Assembly (NCBI GenBank): GCA_037976565.1 | Contig: CP137683.1 | Location: 10,206,473 to 10,270,472, forward strand | Origin: Mesocentrotus franciscanus | Taxonomy: Eukaryota > Echinodermata > Echinoidea > Camarodonta > Strongylocentrotidae | Length of the DNA: 64,000 bases | Direction: 5' to 3' | In this document: positions 1 through 13,300 of the stretch, piece by piece | How positions within the stretch are numbered: position 1 is the stretch's first letter | Layout: each line of letters begins with the position of its first letter | Notes under the pieces: generated by a model | Told to the model about the DNA's origin: nothing | Seen by the model: only the letters and a program-made list of their open reading frames with translations | Database searches by the model: none | Position numbers and translations under genes: made by a program

Positions 1-65
1 GATACGCGAAGATCTCATGCTCAATAGATTCGTTCACACCGTTCACGTACTTCTCAAAGTCCCAG
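1..65 (-). CDS. CMAH: CMAH exon 10, partial (continues beyond window)
   Basis: The acceptor is a pyrimidine-rich stretch ending CTTTAAAAG|. The exon reads (S)WDFEKYVNGVNESIEHEIF-A-Y and runs off the left edge. It aligns with vertebrate SWDFEPYLEILNAALGDEIF. Phase matches exon 9. The acceptor and alignment are good, but the stretch is short, so confidence is a little lower than for the other exons. Confidence 0.85.
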
Positions 66-1340
66 CTTTTAAAGACAGAATAAAAAAGATTAATGTTTGG
101 TATTACACATCCATGCTTGAAGAAATATTCAGAACTCGCAAAATATTTTTTAAATATATCATTTGTATGAAGGACTTATCGCCAACCGGTAAAATTGGGA
201 CATCACATACTTCTCAAAGTCCCACTTTTTTTTAAAAGGAATATATTTCTACCGGGTACCCTTTTACTTCACCTGGGTGGAGAGTGGCAAATGTAGATCA
301 ATGTCATGCCAAAGGATATTAATGCCGTGGCGGGGCTTGAACCGTGAACCATGTGATCCACAGTCCAGTGATGTATCCACAATACCACAACAACTCTACA
401 AAAATGAAGCAAAGTGTTCTCACCTATCCTTGAAAACTTTTGTGCCTGGCGGTGGCTCTTGTATGTAATCACTGCAGCATAAAAACAAAAGAAACAAAAT
501 AAATGTCAATGGATAACTATAAATCAATATATTGCAGTTTCATAGCTAATTGAGAGGCATTTTTATGTGACACATTTACACACTAAGGTTCTTATGTACA
601 TGCAGCTCTGAATATACACTGAAACTCTAATCATGTATTCAAACAAGGAAGTGCACATTGTGATTTGCCAGAGCATGTTTCAAACCTATGTAGCAAAAAA
701 TAGTAAAACATAATACAGACCAATAATATCTTCTACATTATTGGGAGAGAAAATAAAGAAAGGGAAACATTATTTGGGTGAAAAAATAGAAAATGGGAAA
801 CATTAACTGGGGGAGAAAATATAGAGAGGGAAACATTATTTAGGAGAAAAAAGAAAAAGAGAAAAAAAAGAAAAAAGGGAAAATAAAGAAAGGGAAACAT
901 TAATTGGGAGAGAAAATAGAAAATGGGAAGCATAAACTGGGGGAGAAAATATAGAGAGGGAAACGTTATTTAGGAGAAAAAAAAGAAAAAGAGAAAAAAA
1001 AGAAAAAAGGGAAAATAAGGAAAGGGAAACATTATTTGGAGAGAAAATAGAAAATTGGAAACATAAACTGGGGGAGAAAATATAGAGAGGGAAACATTAC
1101 CGTATTTGGGAGACAGAATAAAGAGAGGGAAAAATTATTTGGAATAGAAAATAGAAAAAGGGAAAAATTATTTGGGAGAGAAAAATAAAGAGAGGGAAAC
1201 ATTATTTGCGAGAGAAAATAACAATAAGGGGATAGAGCAATGTCGATCTGGCGCTGCTCAGTGGCTGCCGGGCTCACGATCAATTGGGCACACAGAATTT
1301 CCATTTTCGGTTTAATAAAATTTGGAGTGGACTTTAAAAG

Positions 1341-1377
<37 letters not shown>

Positions 1378-4300
1378 GGGAGGGAAAATAGAGAAAGGGA
1401 AACATTAACTGGAAGAGAAAATAAATAAACCAAACATTAACTGGGAGAGAAAATAAAGAGAGGGAAACATAATTTGGGAGAGAAAAGAAAGAGAGTGAGA
1501 AATTAACAGGGAGAGAAAAGAAAGAGAGGGAAACATTAATTGAGAGAGAAAATAAAGAAAGGGAAACATTATTTGGGAGAGAAAATAAAGAAAAGGAAAC
1601 AGTATTTAAGAGAGTAAATAAAGAGAGGAAATAATCATTTGGGAGAGAAAACAAAGAAAGGGAAATATTATTTGGAAGAGATAATAAAGGAAGGGAAATA
1701 TTATTTGGGATAGAAAATAATGAAAGGGAACTGGTATTTGAGAGAGAAAATAAAGAAAGGGAAACAGTAGTTAAGAGAGTAAATAAAGAGAGGAAATAAT
1801 CATTTGGTAGAGAAAACAAAGAAAGGGAAATAGTATTTGGGAGAGAGAATAAAGAGAGGAAAACATTATTTAGGAGAGAAAATGGAGAAAGGATAGCAGG
1901 AGGAAAGATGGATGAGAACATGCCTCATTCAACCATATACTGCATGTAGGAGAGGTCCCTAAAAAATGCCGACCAGCTCGTTAAAAGATGAGTCATACAC
2001 ACATCTTGGTAATATATGTGCTGGAATTTTCTTCCCTTGCACAGTCGCAGCAGAGATTTTAATGGGAGAACACTCTCACCACTACTCCACACACTCGCAT
2101 TATTAAAGGAGGTATGGTAGAGAGGTACAATGTACATCTTATACATGGCATTGTGTATAAGCATATGTAGCTATATGTGATAGATACTTTCTTTGAGTCA
2201 TCTTGCTTCATGGCAAGGCCAATATTTTCCAACAGAGATGTTGTCTAGGGTGCATTATGTTTTTGTTTATTTTTTATTTATTCATTTGTTTTATTTAAAC
2301 AGGGTAACTCTCTCAATATACTGTTAAAGAGATTTTAATGTCACAATAAAAGGTTGCACTATACATGCCTTCATACATGTGCGCCACATCTAGAAATGAG
2401 TTCAAAATTTGGACCAAATTTGAATCTACATGTGTGTTCGTAGTCCCGTACATTCACACATATCTGTGTGAAGTATTTTCTAATGTACTACTGTATAGTA
2501 TTTGATTTTGAGCAGGATTTTAGGACATGCATTTTTATGATAGAAACATCTGACAATACCTAAATCATCAGGCTTTCCAAATTCACCTCAAGGCACGTTA
2601 TTATATTTTTGTTCTTGCTTTTTTCGTCTAAAAGACATTGCAGGACCATTATCATACCCAGCAAATAAGAGGACACTTGAATTGAATCGAATTTAATAAT
2701 TTATTCACCACTTTCATAAAAACATGCAAAGCCAAAGCATACAATAAAATGTAACTTGAAGAGCAATTCTTTTTAGAGGACATTTGTACTATGTTATTCT
2801 TCCAAAATGATTTAAAGTGACTCAGTAACATTGTTGAAGGTTGATGAAAAAAACTGCGTAATTTTTGTATGAAATGTTACTTATTATATTCCTTCTACTG
2901 TACTAACCCTCTAACATGCAAAAAAAAATCCTGAACAAATTCTCAAACCACAAAGATATTAATGGTTTTCTTTGAAGGCGTCACTGTGCGACACCCTCAA
3001 ACAGTAAATTCTCCCAACCAATTTTTGAATTGTCCCCAACCGTTTTTCCATGAAAATAAGACATAAAACAGGCTTTTACAAATCTTTCAACACTTAAATG
3101 TTTGGAATGGTATATAGAGCCAATTTATTGCTTTGTCATGATTCACATTCACCAAAAATTAAATTAAATTATAATGATATAGTTGGGAGAATTAAGGAAT
3201 CAATCAGATCAGTATTTCCCAGTTTTTATCAATAATAATGGTCTGTTTTCACTCAAACTTTCAGATTATCTTTAATTTTACATCTAGCATTGAAGTCACT
3301 ATCTTAGCACCATTTTGTCTCATCTGAACAATGTTACCAAGTCCCTTTAATAAAAGAATGACAACTTGACAAGATGATTTTTCATTTTTACCAGAACTCG
3401 AGCTTCTCTATAAATGCACAAATTGGCTTCCAGAAGTGTACTGACAAATAAATAGACCGATAAACTACATGTGTGCATTTGAACAATAGACTGCAGATGA
3501 GTGGTTTCAGTGATGTATACACTGTATGGCATCTCAAAAGATTAAAAATCAATACCCACGCTTGAACACAGGATAATTGTGCCACTTACGCATCAAAAGC
3601 CACCAGCATCTTATGCTTCACAAACAATGCGTTTCCTTCAGCTCAATGTCTGACATGTAAAATTTTAATTTTTGATCACATAAAAATATCTCAGCTTTTG
3701 CTTTTAAAATATGCTGCATACTCAGAGATGCCAACCTCTTGACACAAAAAAACAGACTGAATATCCTAAAAAATCCTATTTTCACGAAAACCCAACACTA
3801 CCACTGGTCCGTTGGCCCTGGGCCAGTAAAATTTCAGAAAAACGTTTTACTGGTAAGAACGGTCCAGTAAAATGTTTGCTCAAAATTTCATTAACATTTA
3901 ATGGAAAATTGTAAAGCAAAGTTTTTGTCGAGGTTGCGGGGGTTTACTTGTACACGGTTCTATGGGATTCCGCGGTTTTTATTTTTTTATTTATTCATTT
4001 TTTTGAAAGATGACAAATCGTATTTCAAGAGGCGATATCGTATTATCGTATTTCACTCTTATTATCGTACTAAATACGATAAAAATCGTACTGGTTGGCA
4101 TCTCTGCATATCAACGAATCAATGAAGGAGTTTAAATTTATACATGTAGTTCAGAATTGAAAATTTGGTACTTAAATTGACGATAATGCATTGCACCGTT
4201 AAGAACAGGTCTGATAACAGAGACTATCAAGATTGATCAAAAAAAGGCCTCAGAGCAATAAATATTTTCATGGTAATTAAAACATGTCCGAGACACATGA

Positions 4301-7300
4301 AAATTTTGCACTAATTTAGAATATTGATCAATAATAAGATAAATAGGTTCATATTTCCCACTTTCATATAAAGCGATTAAGAATAAAAAAATCAATTACA
4401 TCTGTAGGTCTCTTGAGACTCAAAACTAAACACAAATATTTGCTCAAACCAGATGAATGCGACTGCGTCCCCAATATGCCTCCGCCTACAAGTCCGTTTA
4501 TTGGTAAATGATCCTGTGACCTCTAACATTTTATTTGTTATTATCTGAATCAGAGAAAGATCTCCAGAGACTCCTGGATGTAGTTGTAAAGGAAAGTGAG
4601 AGAATGGGACTAGATATCAACTATAAAAGACAAAGTGCCTGGTAGTCTCCAAGAAGAGCAGTCCAAAATGTAACTTGAAACTGAAAGAACAGGTTATTAA
4701 ACAAGTCTCCTCTTTTAACTACCTTGGCAGCATGATCACTGATGATGCCAGATGTGAGACAGAGATCAAGAGAAGGATAGCTCTCGCTAAATCTACATTT
4801 TCAAAGTTAAGCAAAATTCTGACAAATCGCAAAATGGGTATGAGGACCAGAATAAGAGTACTGAATTGTTACAAAATGTGGGTTTTAAGAAAAATTATGA
4901 AAATCCCTTGGACTGAGGAAGTTCTTAGAAGAGCTGGAGTGCAAAGGAAAATGCTACGTGAGATGTTGATTAGGCAGTTGAAGTTCATGGGTCACATTAC
5001 ACTTAAAGAAGGCCTAGAGAATCTTGCCTTGACAGGGAAAATTGTGGGAAGGAGGAGTAGGGGAAGAAGAAGGATACTTTGGATGGACAGTCTGCAGAAA
5101 TTGTTAGAAGAGAGAGGAGTGAAAGAACTGGGAGTGGTGCTAATAGAGAAGGCTAGGAGCCGAGGGTTGTGGAACAGCATATTCCCTCCAGGTTTGCTTT
5201 GAATTGCTTCAAAGCTGTTTGGTTAAAATCCAATAATTGGTTCTCACAGTTCTTATTACAGTAACGAATAGCAGGACAGACAGACAGACAATACAAAAAC
5301 ATAATGCCTCCCGCACAACCACCAACGAAAAGTCACATAAAACAAGTCCCTCATCTGTGCATAAATCAAGCTTAAAAAGAGGTTGTTTACCTGTCTCCCT
5401 GGATGGCTTTCTGTAAATCGAGCGTGGCTCCAGGTCTCGGGGTCCAAGTCTTGATCTCCGGGGAATACTTGTTAATCAGAGCATTGAGAGTGGCGGCATC
5501 ATTCTTGGTGTTCGTCTCTCGGATGTATCTATAGTCATGAGACAATAACAATCGCTGTATTCTTGTAAAGTACATACATGATGATATAATGTCTCTTTGG
5601 ATATTACTAACCTAGTTTTAGCTCCAACAACCATAGTGCTCAGTGCAATCCTATCAGGTACTCACTTACTAAACCTGGGTTGAGGATAGCAAATGTAGAT
5701 TAATGATTTACCAAAGGAGAGTAGTGCTATGGGAGTTAATCGTACCTTGCAATCTGTAATATGCGCTGACAATAACTGCTCGATAGCCAATATCCAATTC
5801 TACTCAAATTCCTTACTCCAAGCCAGGACCTAAAGCTACATGTACACCTCACTCTAACCCTCCTTTAAAAAAATATCTTTGCCACTTGGGTCAACAATGA
5901 GAACAAACGGTGGAATGCCAACATCATTTGGGCGTTTACCTAATAACAGGTTTTGTCAATCGCCAAGATTAGCCTTCAGATTTTTTGACCAACAGGTAAT
6001 GCTCTGCATTTTCCACCAATCGCCCCATATGGAAGATTCATTATCTAACATTTCCCTCACCCGAAGAATCTGCGAGAGACTAGGGGGTGTTTCTTGATGG
6101 AACCACAAGTTTGCTGTGTGCGTGACTTGTACACCCATTAATGGTATTTCCACCAAGTCTGGTGTCAGCGAATTATTACCTTCTGCACATGGAAACTGAC
6201 TACCACCTCCCTCTAAGTAGACAGGGACAACCTGCCCTCAGCATCTATCATTACTTCCACTGCACAAGGCAGATGCTGCAACCCCATCCCCTCCCCTCAA
6301 AAATCGAAGAAGAAGAAGAAAAAAATTATATGAAGAGCTTGTTCATTTTTCTTACCCGTCTGATGGATGTGCTTCGACAAAGTAGCCAGCGAAGGGGCAG
6401 AAGACGCTCGGGTTAACATCTCTGACAACCTGGGTTTTGTAGTACAGTAGCTTGTTACGTTCTCGCTTGATAAACTGCTCCTTCCACTCCTCTGTGGTCA
6501 GAAAAATCCGACGATGAAGATATGGAAATATGCAATCAAATATGCAATCACGTACTTGTATGCAATTTAAATAAATGCAAATATCAATAATGATTGATTG
6601 TTCTCTTGCTATCCAATGATGAAGGTATGGGAATATGCAATCAAATACAAGTATGCAATCAAATATGCAATCAAGTATGCCATCAAAACAAATTCAAATA
6701 CCAATATGGCTGGGTTAACATCCCTGACAACTAGGGTCTTGTAGTACATAAGCTTGTTGATTGTTCTCTTGCTAGTATTAAACTCTCTCTGTATATGAAT
6801 ATCCAGATCATGTACACCTGATATTTGCCGAGTAAATTCATGTGAGAAAAAAAAAAAACAGCAACAACAACAAACAACTTCTGGTGGAGCATCTGTTGGA
6901 GTACTCGTCACTCACCTGTGTACTTCCCACCAAAGAAGTTCATAGGGAAGCCCGACGCACCGCCAGCAAAGTCACTTAGCATGATGTCAACATTAATGGG
7001 TAAGCGACCCCCGTTGGGATTGGTACAGTCCACTGTGTTCAGAATGAGATGGCCTGTGGGTTGATACACACAGTGTAAAAATAATCAAGATACAATTATT
7101 TGTAACAGGTGAATGCATCGAGGCACTTCACAAAGGCACATGCATTACATTACGAAATGGCCTATTAAAAAACGACTACACCATTTCTGCAAAACGATAT
7201 AAAAACTCGACCGTTGGTTCTGCAAATCACACACTAAGGACTTTGTGCCATCCTTTGTGACATCCTTTGTGCCCTGATGTCACATCGAAGAAGAACAAAC

Positions 7301-10300
7301 TGGCTTGCAGATATTATCATTGAGGTGTATCTTTAAAGCCACACTGTACTAGAAGCAACACTGCAAAACCCACCCTTGTGCCATCTCAGGTCAGCTGTAG
7401 CAGTAAGGTCCCGTAAATCGCTGCATCCCTAGCGCTCTTGATTCTTGCATTGAGTAATCAGTCTGCGAAATGGGAATTAGGTATTGGGTTACGCAATGTA
7501 TGCAAGTTTACCATGAGAGAGCGCTGTGCAAAAAACAAGTGCATTCTCGCTTAAAACAATATTGGTGGCCAAGTAATCCCAATGAGATGAAAAATAGAAG
7601 GCTCATTAGAATAAATCTTTGAGGTCTGACCTACAACAATTATTCCCGATTCATTTTTCGAAATAAATAACAGTGGGGCATTTCAGAATTATTTATTGTT
7701 AAGTCTCATTCAGATACGTGTATGATGTGATAAACCTGAAAGTGCTGTTTTTGTTTTTTATAATGACGTAAGTGTAATATACTTCACATTTCTGTATCTT
7801 ACAACACAGAGCTCAGGGAATACTTACATGTATATATACAACCTTTGTTGCAAACAGTTGCCATTAATTTAAACAATAATTTTTTTGTTGTTGCTGGCTT
7901 TACCACTTCATGTCTGAACAAGCCTTTACGGTTATCGTTGTTGGTGAAGCCTGAACAAGCCCAGGGAAGGCTGCGGTAGATAATCAATGGGTAATTCCTG
8001 TCAAGTTGCCAATTTGATAAACAGTTGATGAGAAGTGGGAGAAGTGGGAGAAGGAGAAGGAGAAGAAGAAGAAGAAAAAGAAAAAGAAAAAGAAGAAGGC
8101 TAGAACTGCAATCGTATAAGAACGATACGCACGCATTGACGCTCAAGTTTCTACGGGAAAGACGAAAGAGCATCTCTTTGAATATTTTAAAGGAATTTGT
8201 GAGAAGTCTGTAGAATCTAGGATAGTGGAGATAGGTAGGCAGAAAGAAAGGCCTCCAAACTGGCCTGAAACATACAAAATGGCGCCTGGACGGTTACGCA
8301 CAAGTGATTTTGGAAAACAAAGAGTCAGGTGACCTTGATTGGATGCCGGAGATTATGCCTACGAAGATTGAAAGGAATCGGGATTGAGAAAGGGACCGGG
8401 ATAGGGCTCACAAGCACTGCGTGCAAAACGAATGGGATTTTGAAAAATAAGATTAAGAAGAAGAATAAGAATTAAGAACGCGAACAATAACAAGGCATTG
8501 ACGGAAGACTTCAATGCAAAAATAGAGGGGAAAGAAGAGTGTTTACCTTTGTAGTCTATCAGGATGCAGGTATCCATATCAGGATGAACGCCATCCATCA
8601 TGATCATAAAACGAGTATCCTTGTTGATCTATGGCAACAAACAAAGGAAATCCAGTCATAACAACACATGATACCATGTTTTGTACATGTATCTATTGTT
8701 TATAACACCAATTAAAAACAAATTTCTGCATCACATATGGGTAATAAACCTTCAATCTTGAATCTTAATATACTAAAATATTGTCTGTTGAGAGCCAGAA
8801 GAGCATTAAATCCCTAGTAGAGTTTAGGAATTAATACCGTTTTGGCCCTCAACAGGCAGGCTATATGAAAGATAATTCGTTGCTTTTGCACCTATAAGTA
8901 GCTTGTGGGAAAAAAGACTCCCTCGGTACCTTTGCCGTTATACAGTATCAAAAAAAAACTTTCGTAATATAAACTTGGTATGTAAATAGTCTACATTCAT
9001 AAGTACAGAGAATAAAAACAAAACAAAAAAGAAATGCAATTTTGGTAGGAGGTAGAACTAATAAACGTGTACAGTATGAACTTGACAAATGCTACTCATT
9101 ATTTTAACTACAATTTCACTTTTTTGTTTCTCTTTGTTTAGTCAAAAAATTTGGAGTAGGGAGAAAGAAATATGTTTATATTGTCCACATATTCAATTAA
9201 ACACATTCAATTAGCTGCCAAGACTGTGTTATCATCAAATCCTTTGGAGTAGGGAGGAAGAAATATGTTTATATTGTCCACATATTCAATTAAACACATT
9301 CAATTACGCTGCCAAGATTGTGTTATCATCAAATCCTGGCATAAATAAGCAAGAGCCTTTTGATTAAAAAATAAAATCACTTCTCACAAAATCACAATTT
9401 GGGGGAACACATTTGTCACGCTTATTTCTCTCTTCTTTTCATTTTGTATGTTTGCTCGGGTATTTGTTTGGGCCACATGTTTTTTCCATGAACCCTGCTC
9501 CAATTTACACTTCTATGCAACCAGGTGGCTGAATACAACTATACCTCAAATTCTATCCCATCCAAAGTAAACTTTGAACAGTGAAAATGCCACAGAAAAT
9601 AAATATGCTCTAGGTTCTGATTTTACCAATTACCGATTTTAAATTGAGCAAATATTTGAGAAGCATGTACAGTAAATCATATTTGCAAATACTGGCACGA
9701 GGCAAACAAAGTGCCAGTGGTTGCTTTGCACAGGCATAAAGTATATAGACCGGAACGATATTTGATATATACTATGGTTTTAAGGGGAATTTCCCCCTTT
9801 AGCATAGTTCAAAACTAGAACAAATAATGTACATCAGTTGAGATCTTTGTGTTGATGTTGTAAACCATCTCAGAATAAAATGATGTGCAGGCTTTATAGC
9901 GTAGTGCGTTTCGTACAGCTGAACCTATATTTCTTAGCACACATGCATAAAGTATGTGCCTTTATTTTTTTTATTGGCATTTAGCGCTGACAGCTACTTA
10001 TTTGTCACCCACACACACATGCCATTATTTTTCTTTAGCGGCTTACCATGTAACATCTAAAAAGGGCTGTTGTTAAAAACTTAAGTTTCGCAACATGAAA
10101 CTTTTGAGATTAATAAACAAGAGCTATTTTTTCATGGCAATAAACTTTTTGCAATTCACAAAACTTCGGTGTTGTGTCAGTTGCGATTCAAATCTACAAA
10201 ACCACTTGCCGAAAAAGTGTGCGAACATTTCATGTGTGCGAAAGTTTATATTTTCAAAGTATACTGTTTGCTTTCTTCTGCTGTGCGACACTTACTCCTG

Positions 10301-13300
10301 CAACAATTGCTCCACGTTGCATTCCCTACACCAACCAAATTCTTACTAATTCTTAACCTCCACCCAGGACCCAGCACTCTACATATAAACCCTAACCCTA
10401 ACCTTTAACCTAAATCTAACCTAAAACCAAATTGCAACCCTATACCTACGATGACATTATGCCTAGAGCTGGGGAGTGTTTCACAAAGACTAAGATCGAC
10501 TTTAAGTTGGACTTCACTATGGCAGGCCCGAAAAATATTTTTTCCTTCAATAATGAATTATCAAATATCAATATTATGTTAATTCTGTAGATTCGTGACC
10601 ACAATTTGTACGTCCCTTGAGAGACCAATGCCAGTAAATGGTGAGAGCAAACAGTGGCATGAACGGCCTGCCATAGTTAGGTCAAACTTAAAGTCGATCG
10701 TAGTCTTTGTGAAACACTCCCCAGTTGTTGTTAAAGCAGAAATCAGAGCACCGGTTTACTGCGTCACATCAAAACAAGGCATAACTCTGCATTTTTTTCT
10801 TACCTCGTGCCACTTGCCAAACTTGAGAACGTTGATGTTGTTGAGTTTGACTCCGCTCTGCTTGAGTTTACAGAACACAGGCATGGATGTATCGCCCACG
10901 TAGATAGGAATGTTTGGGTTCTTTGCAGATAAGAGCTCCAGGGTTGGGTAGCTGTGTTTAATAATGAGGAGGATGAAAACTGATAAAAACCTGGGCATCG
11001 TTTCCCTAAACCGTCATATGTACAAGTTCACTGACATCCTATCGAAACGATGTGTATTGAAATTAACACACACATCACTTGGATGTCGGTGAACTTATTC
11101 TTAAGATGGTTTTTTAAAACAATGCTCTGAATGATAGCTATGACAATAAATCACTCCAATTTTGTAAAATATGTAGCTATCATTGTGTATGTACGTACAT
11201 GTAGGCCAGATCTTACTGAATTAAATGACAATGGGCCCCCTCAAATATTTATTGTTATTTGGGAATGATTTATTATTAACTTTAAGGTCTGACAAGCCCT
11301 TTAAGTAATAGGCCATTTTCGTAATGTAATCAAATTGAATGCATAAGTCGTCGTTAAAGTGACTCAGTAACATTGTTGAAGGTTGATAAAAAAAGGGTAA
11401 TTTTTGTATGAAATGTTACTTATTATATTCCTTTTACTGTACTAACTCTCTAACATGCAAAACGTCCTGAAAAAATTCTCAAACCACAAAGATATTTATG
11501 GTTTTCTTTGAAGGCATCACTGTGCAACACCCTCTAACAGTACACTGTAAATTATCCCAACTATTTTTGAATTTTCCCAACCGTTTTTCCATGAAAATAA
11601 GACATAAGACAGGCTTTTTAAAATCTTTCAACACTTAAATGTCTAGAATGGTGTATAGAGCCAATTCATTGCTTTGTGACGATTTACATTTACCTAAAAT
11701 GTAATTAAATTGTAATAATATAGTTTGGAGAATTAAGGAATCGATCAGATCATTTTTTTCCCAATTTTTATCATTAATAATGGTCTGTTTTCACTCAAAC
11801 TTTCAGATTATCTTTAATTGTACATCTAGCATTGCAGTCACTACCTTAGCACCACTTTCTCTCATCTAAACAATGTTACAAAGTCCCTTTAAGGGACTCA
11901 TTACAAATTATTTTGGATGAAATTCACATTCTGACTATTGAAATACATTTACTTGTAACAGGTGAACAAAATAATTTGTAATGAGGCACTTAACAAAGAT
12001 TTAAATGCATTAAATTTGATTATATTGCAAAAATGGCGTGTTCCTTTCATCTGCTTCTGTGTCTCTATACTATTACTACGTTGGTACCAGGTAAAGTTTA
12101 AAGGGACAGTTGAGTTCTTGTTTAAGACCGCAAATGCCTTCAAAGTGCATGGTTATTGCTGTTATTCTTATTTATGACATTTCTAGTGTCCTTTTAGGAC
12201 CTAAAATTGCTATGAAGGTCATTTTAGACCCCAAAATGTGTGAAATTTAGATTAAATCCGATCATACCAATTCAGCTCCACTTTAAGAAAATACTGTGAC
12301 CGATAATTAATTAAATAATTAACAGGCCGGCTGGTTGTGCGTACTATAACCAACAGGAAAAAGCCAACAAAAAGCCAACATTGGCATTGGCTGGAATAAA
12401 ACGTATAACTATAAGGCTCTATCTCGTTTTTTCAACGGCTGGTTCAAAATTATCAAATATTTGTGGGGCCCCACAAATATTAGAAATGGTCTCTGAACCG
12501 ATTTTGATCAAACAAAGATGTTTTTGTCATTTAACTTGTATGCTCTTTCAAATTTGATACACAGTTTTTCATTATCTCACAAAAAATTATTTTGTGTAGC
12601 GCCCTCTATACCAAAACTCAACTATCCCTTTAAAGATAAATCATGGCACATTACCAGCCCTACTTCTTGTCCCATGCTACAGAAAGAGTAATACGTTTAT
12701 TTTAATTAAAAAAAAGGGAAAAAAAGGAATAAAGAAACCACCACATATTGTTTCACACAATACATCATGCGCACCTACAAAAAACAAAAAAAAACCCAAA
12801 GAAATACCAAAAGACCCCAATTTCTTTTTAATCCTTAAGAATGGGGAAGTACTCAACATTCTAAATATTGATTATTTTTTGGGAAGTTGCCAACAATCAA
12901 ATCAAATGTGCAACTGACTCCTTGTGTAATAGAGAAGTCAGAACAAGTTGTCAGACAGAGGGACAGAGTGTGGAAAATGTACACATTAGCAGCATTTACA
13001 TTGCAAGCAAAAAACATTGTGGTTTCCTAAAAATTAAAAGTTGTTTGGTAGCGTTCTACCAATAAACTATTTCGGTTTTTGGTCATGTGACTCTCCCGCT
13101 TCTATGCTAAAGCATGAAGAGCAGCGACGAGTGACACATGCGCACAACTCACACACACACAAAACAAACAGAATAAGCAAACACCAATATTTTGTTATGG
13201 TTTTTCAAATTGTTTTTTTTCTGCAATGTGAATGGGCCTGATCAGAGATGCCAACCTCTTGACACAAAAAAACAGACTGAATATCCTTAAAAAAAAAAAT

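Noticed and set aside
1032..1921. 133- and 195-codon frames rich in SLSLFSLPN
   Set aside because: Antisense reading of the purine minisatellite.
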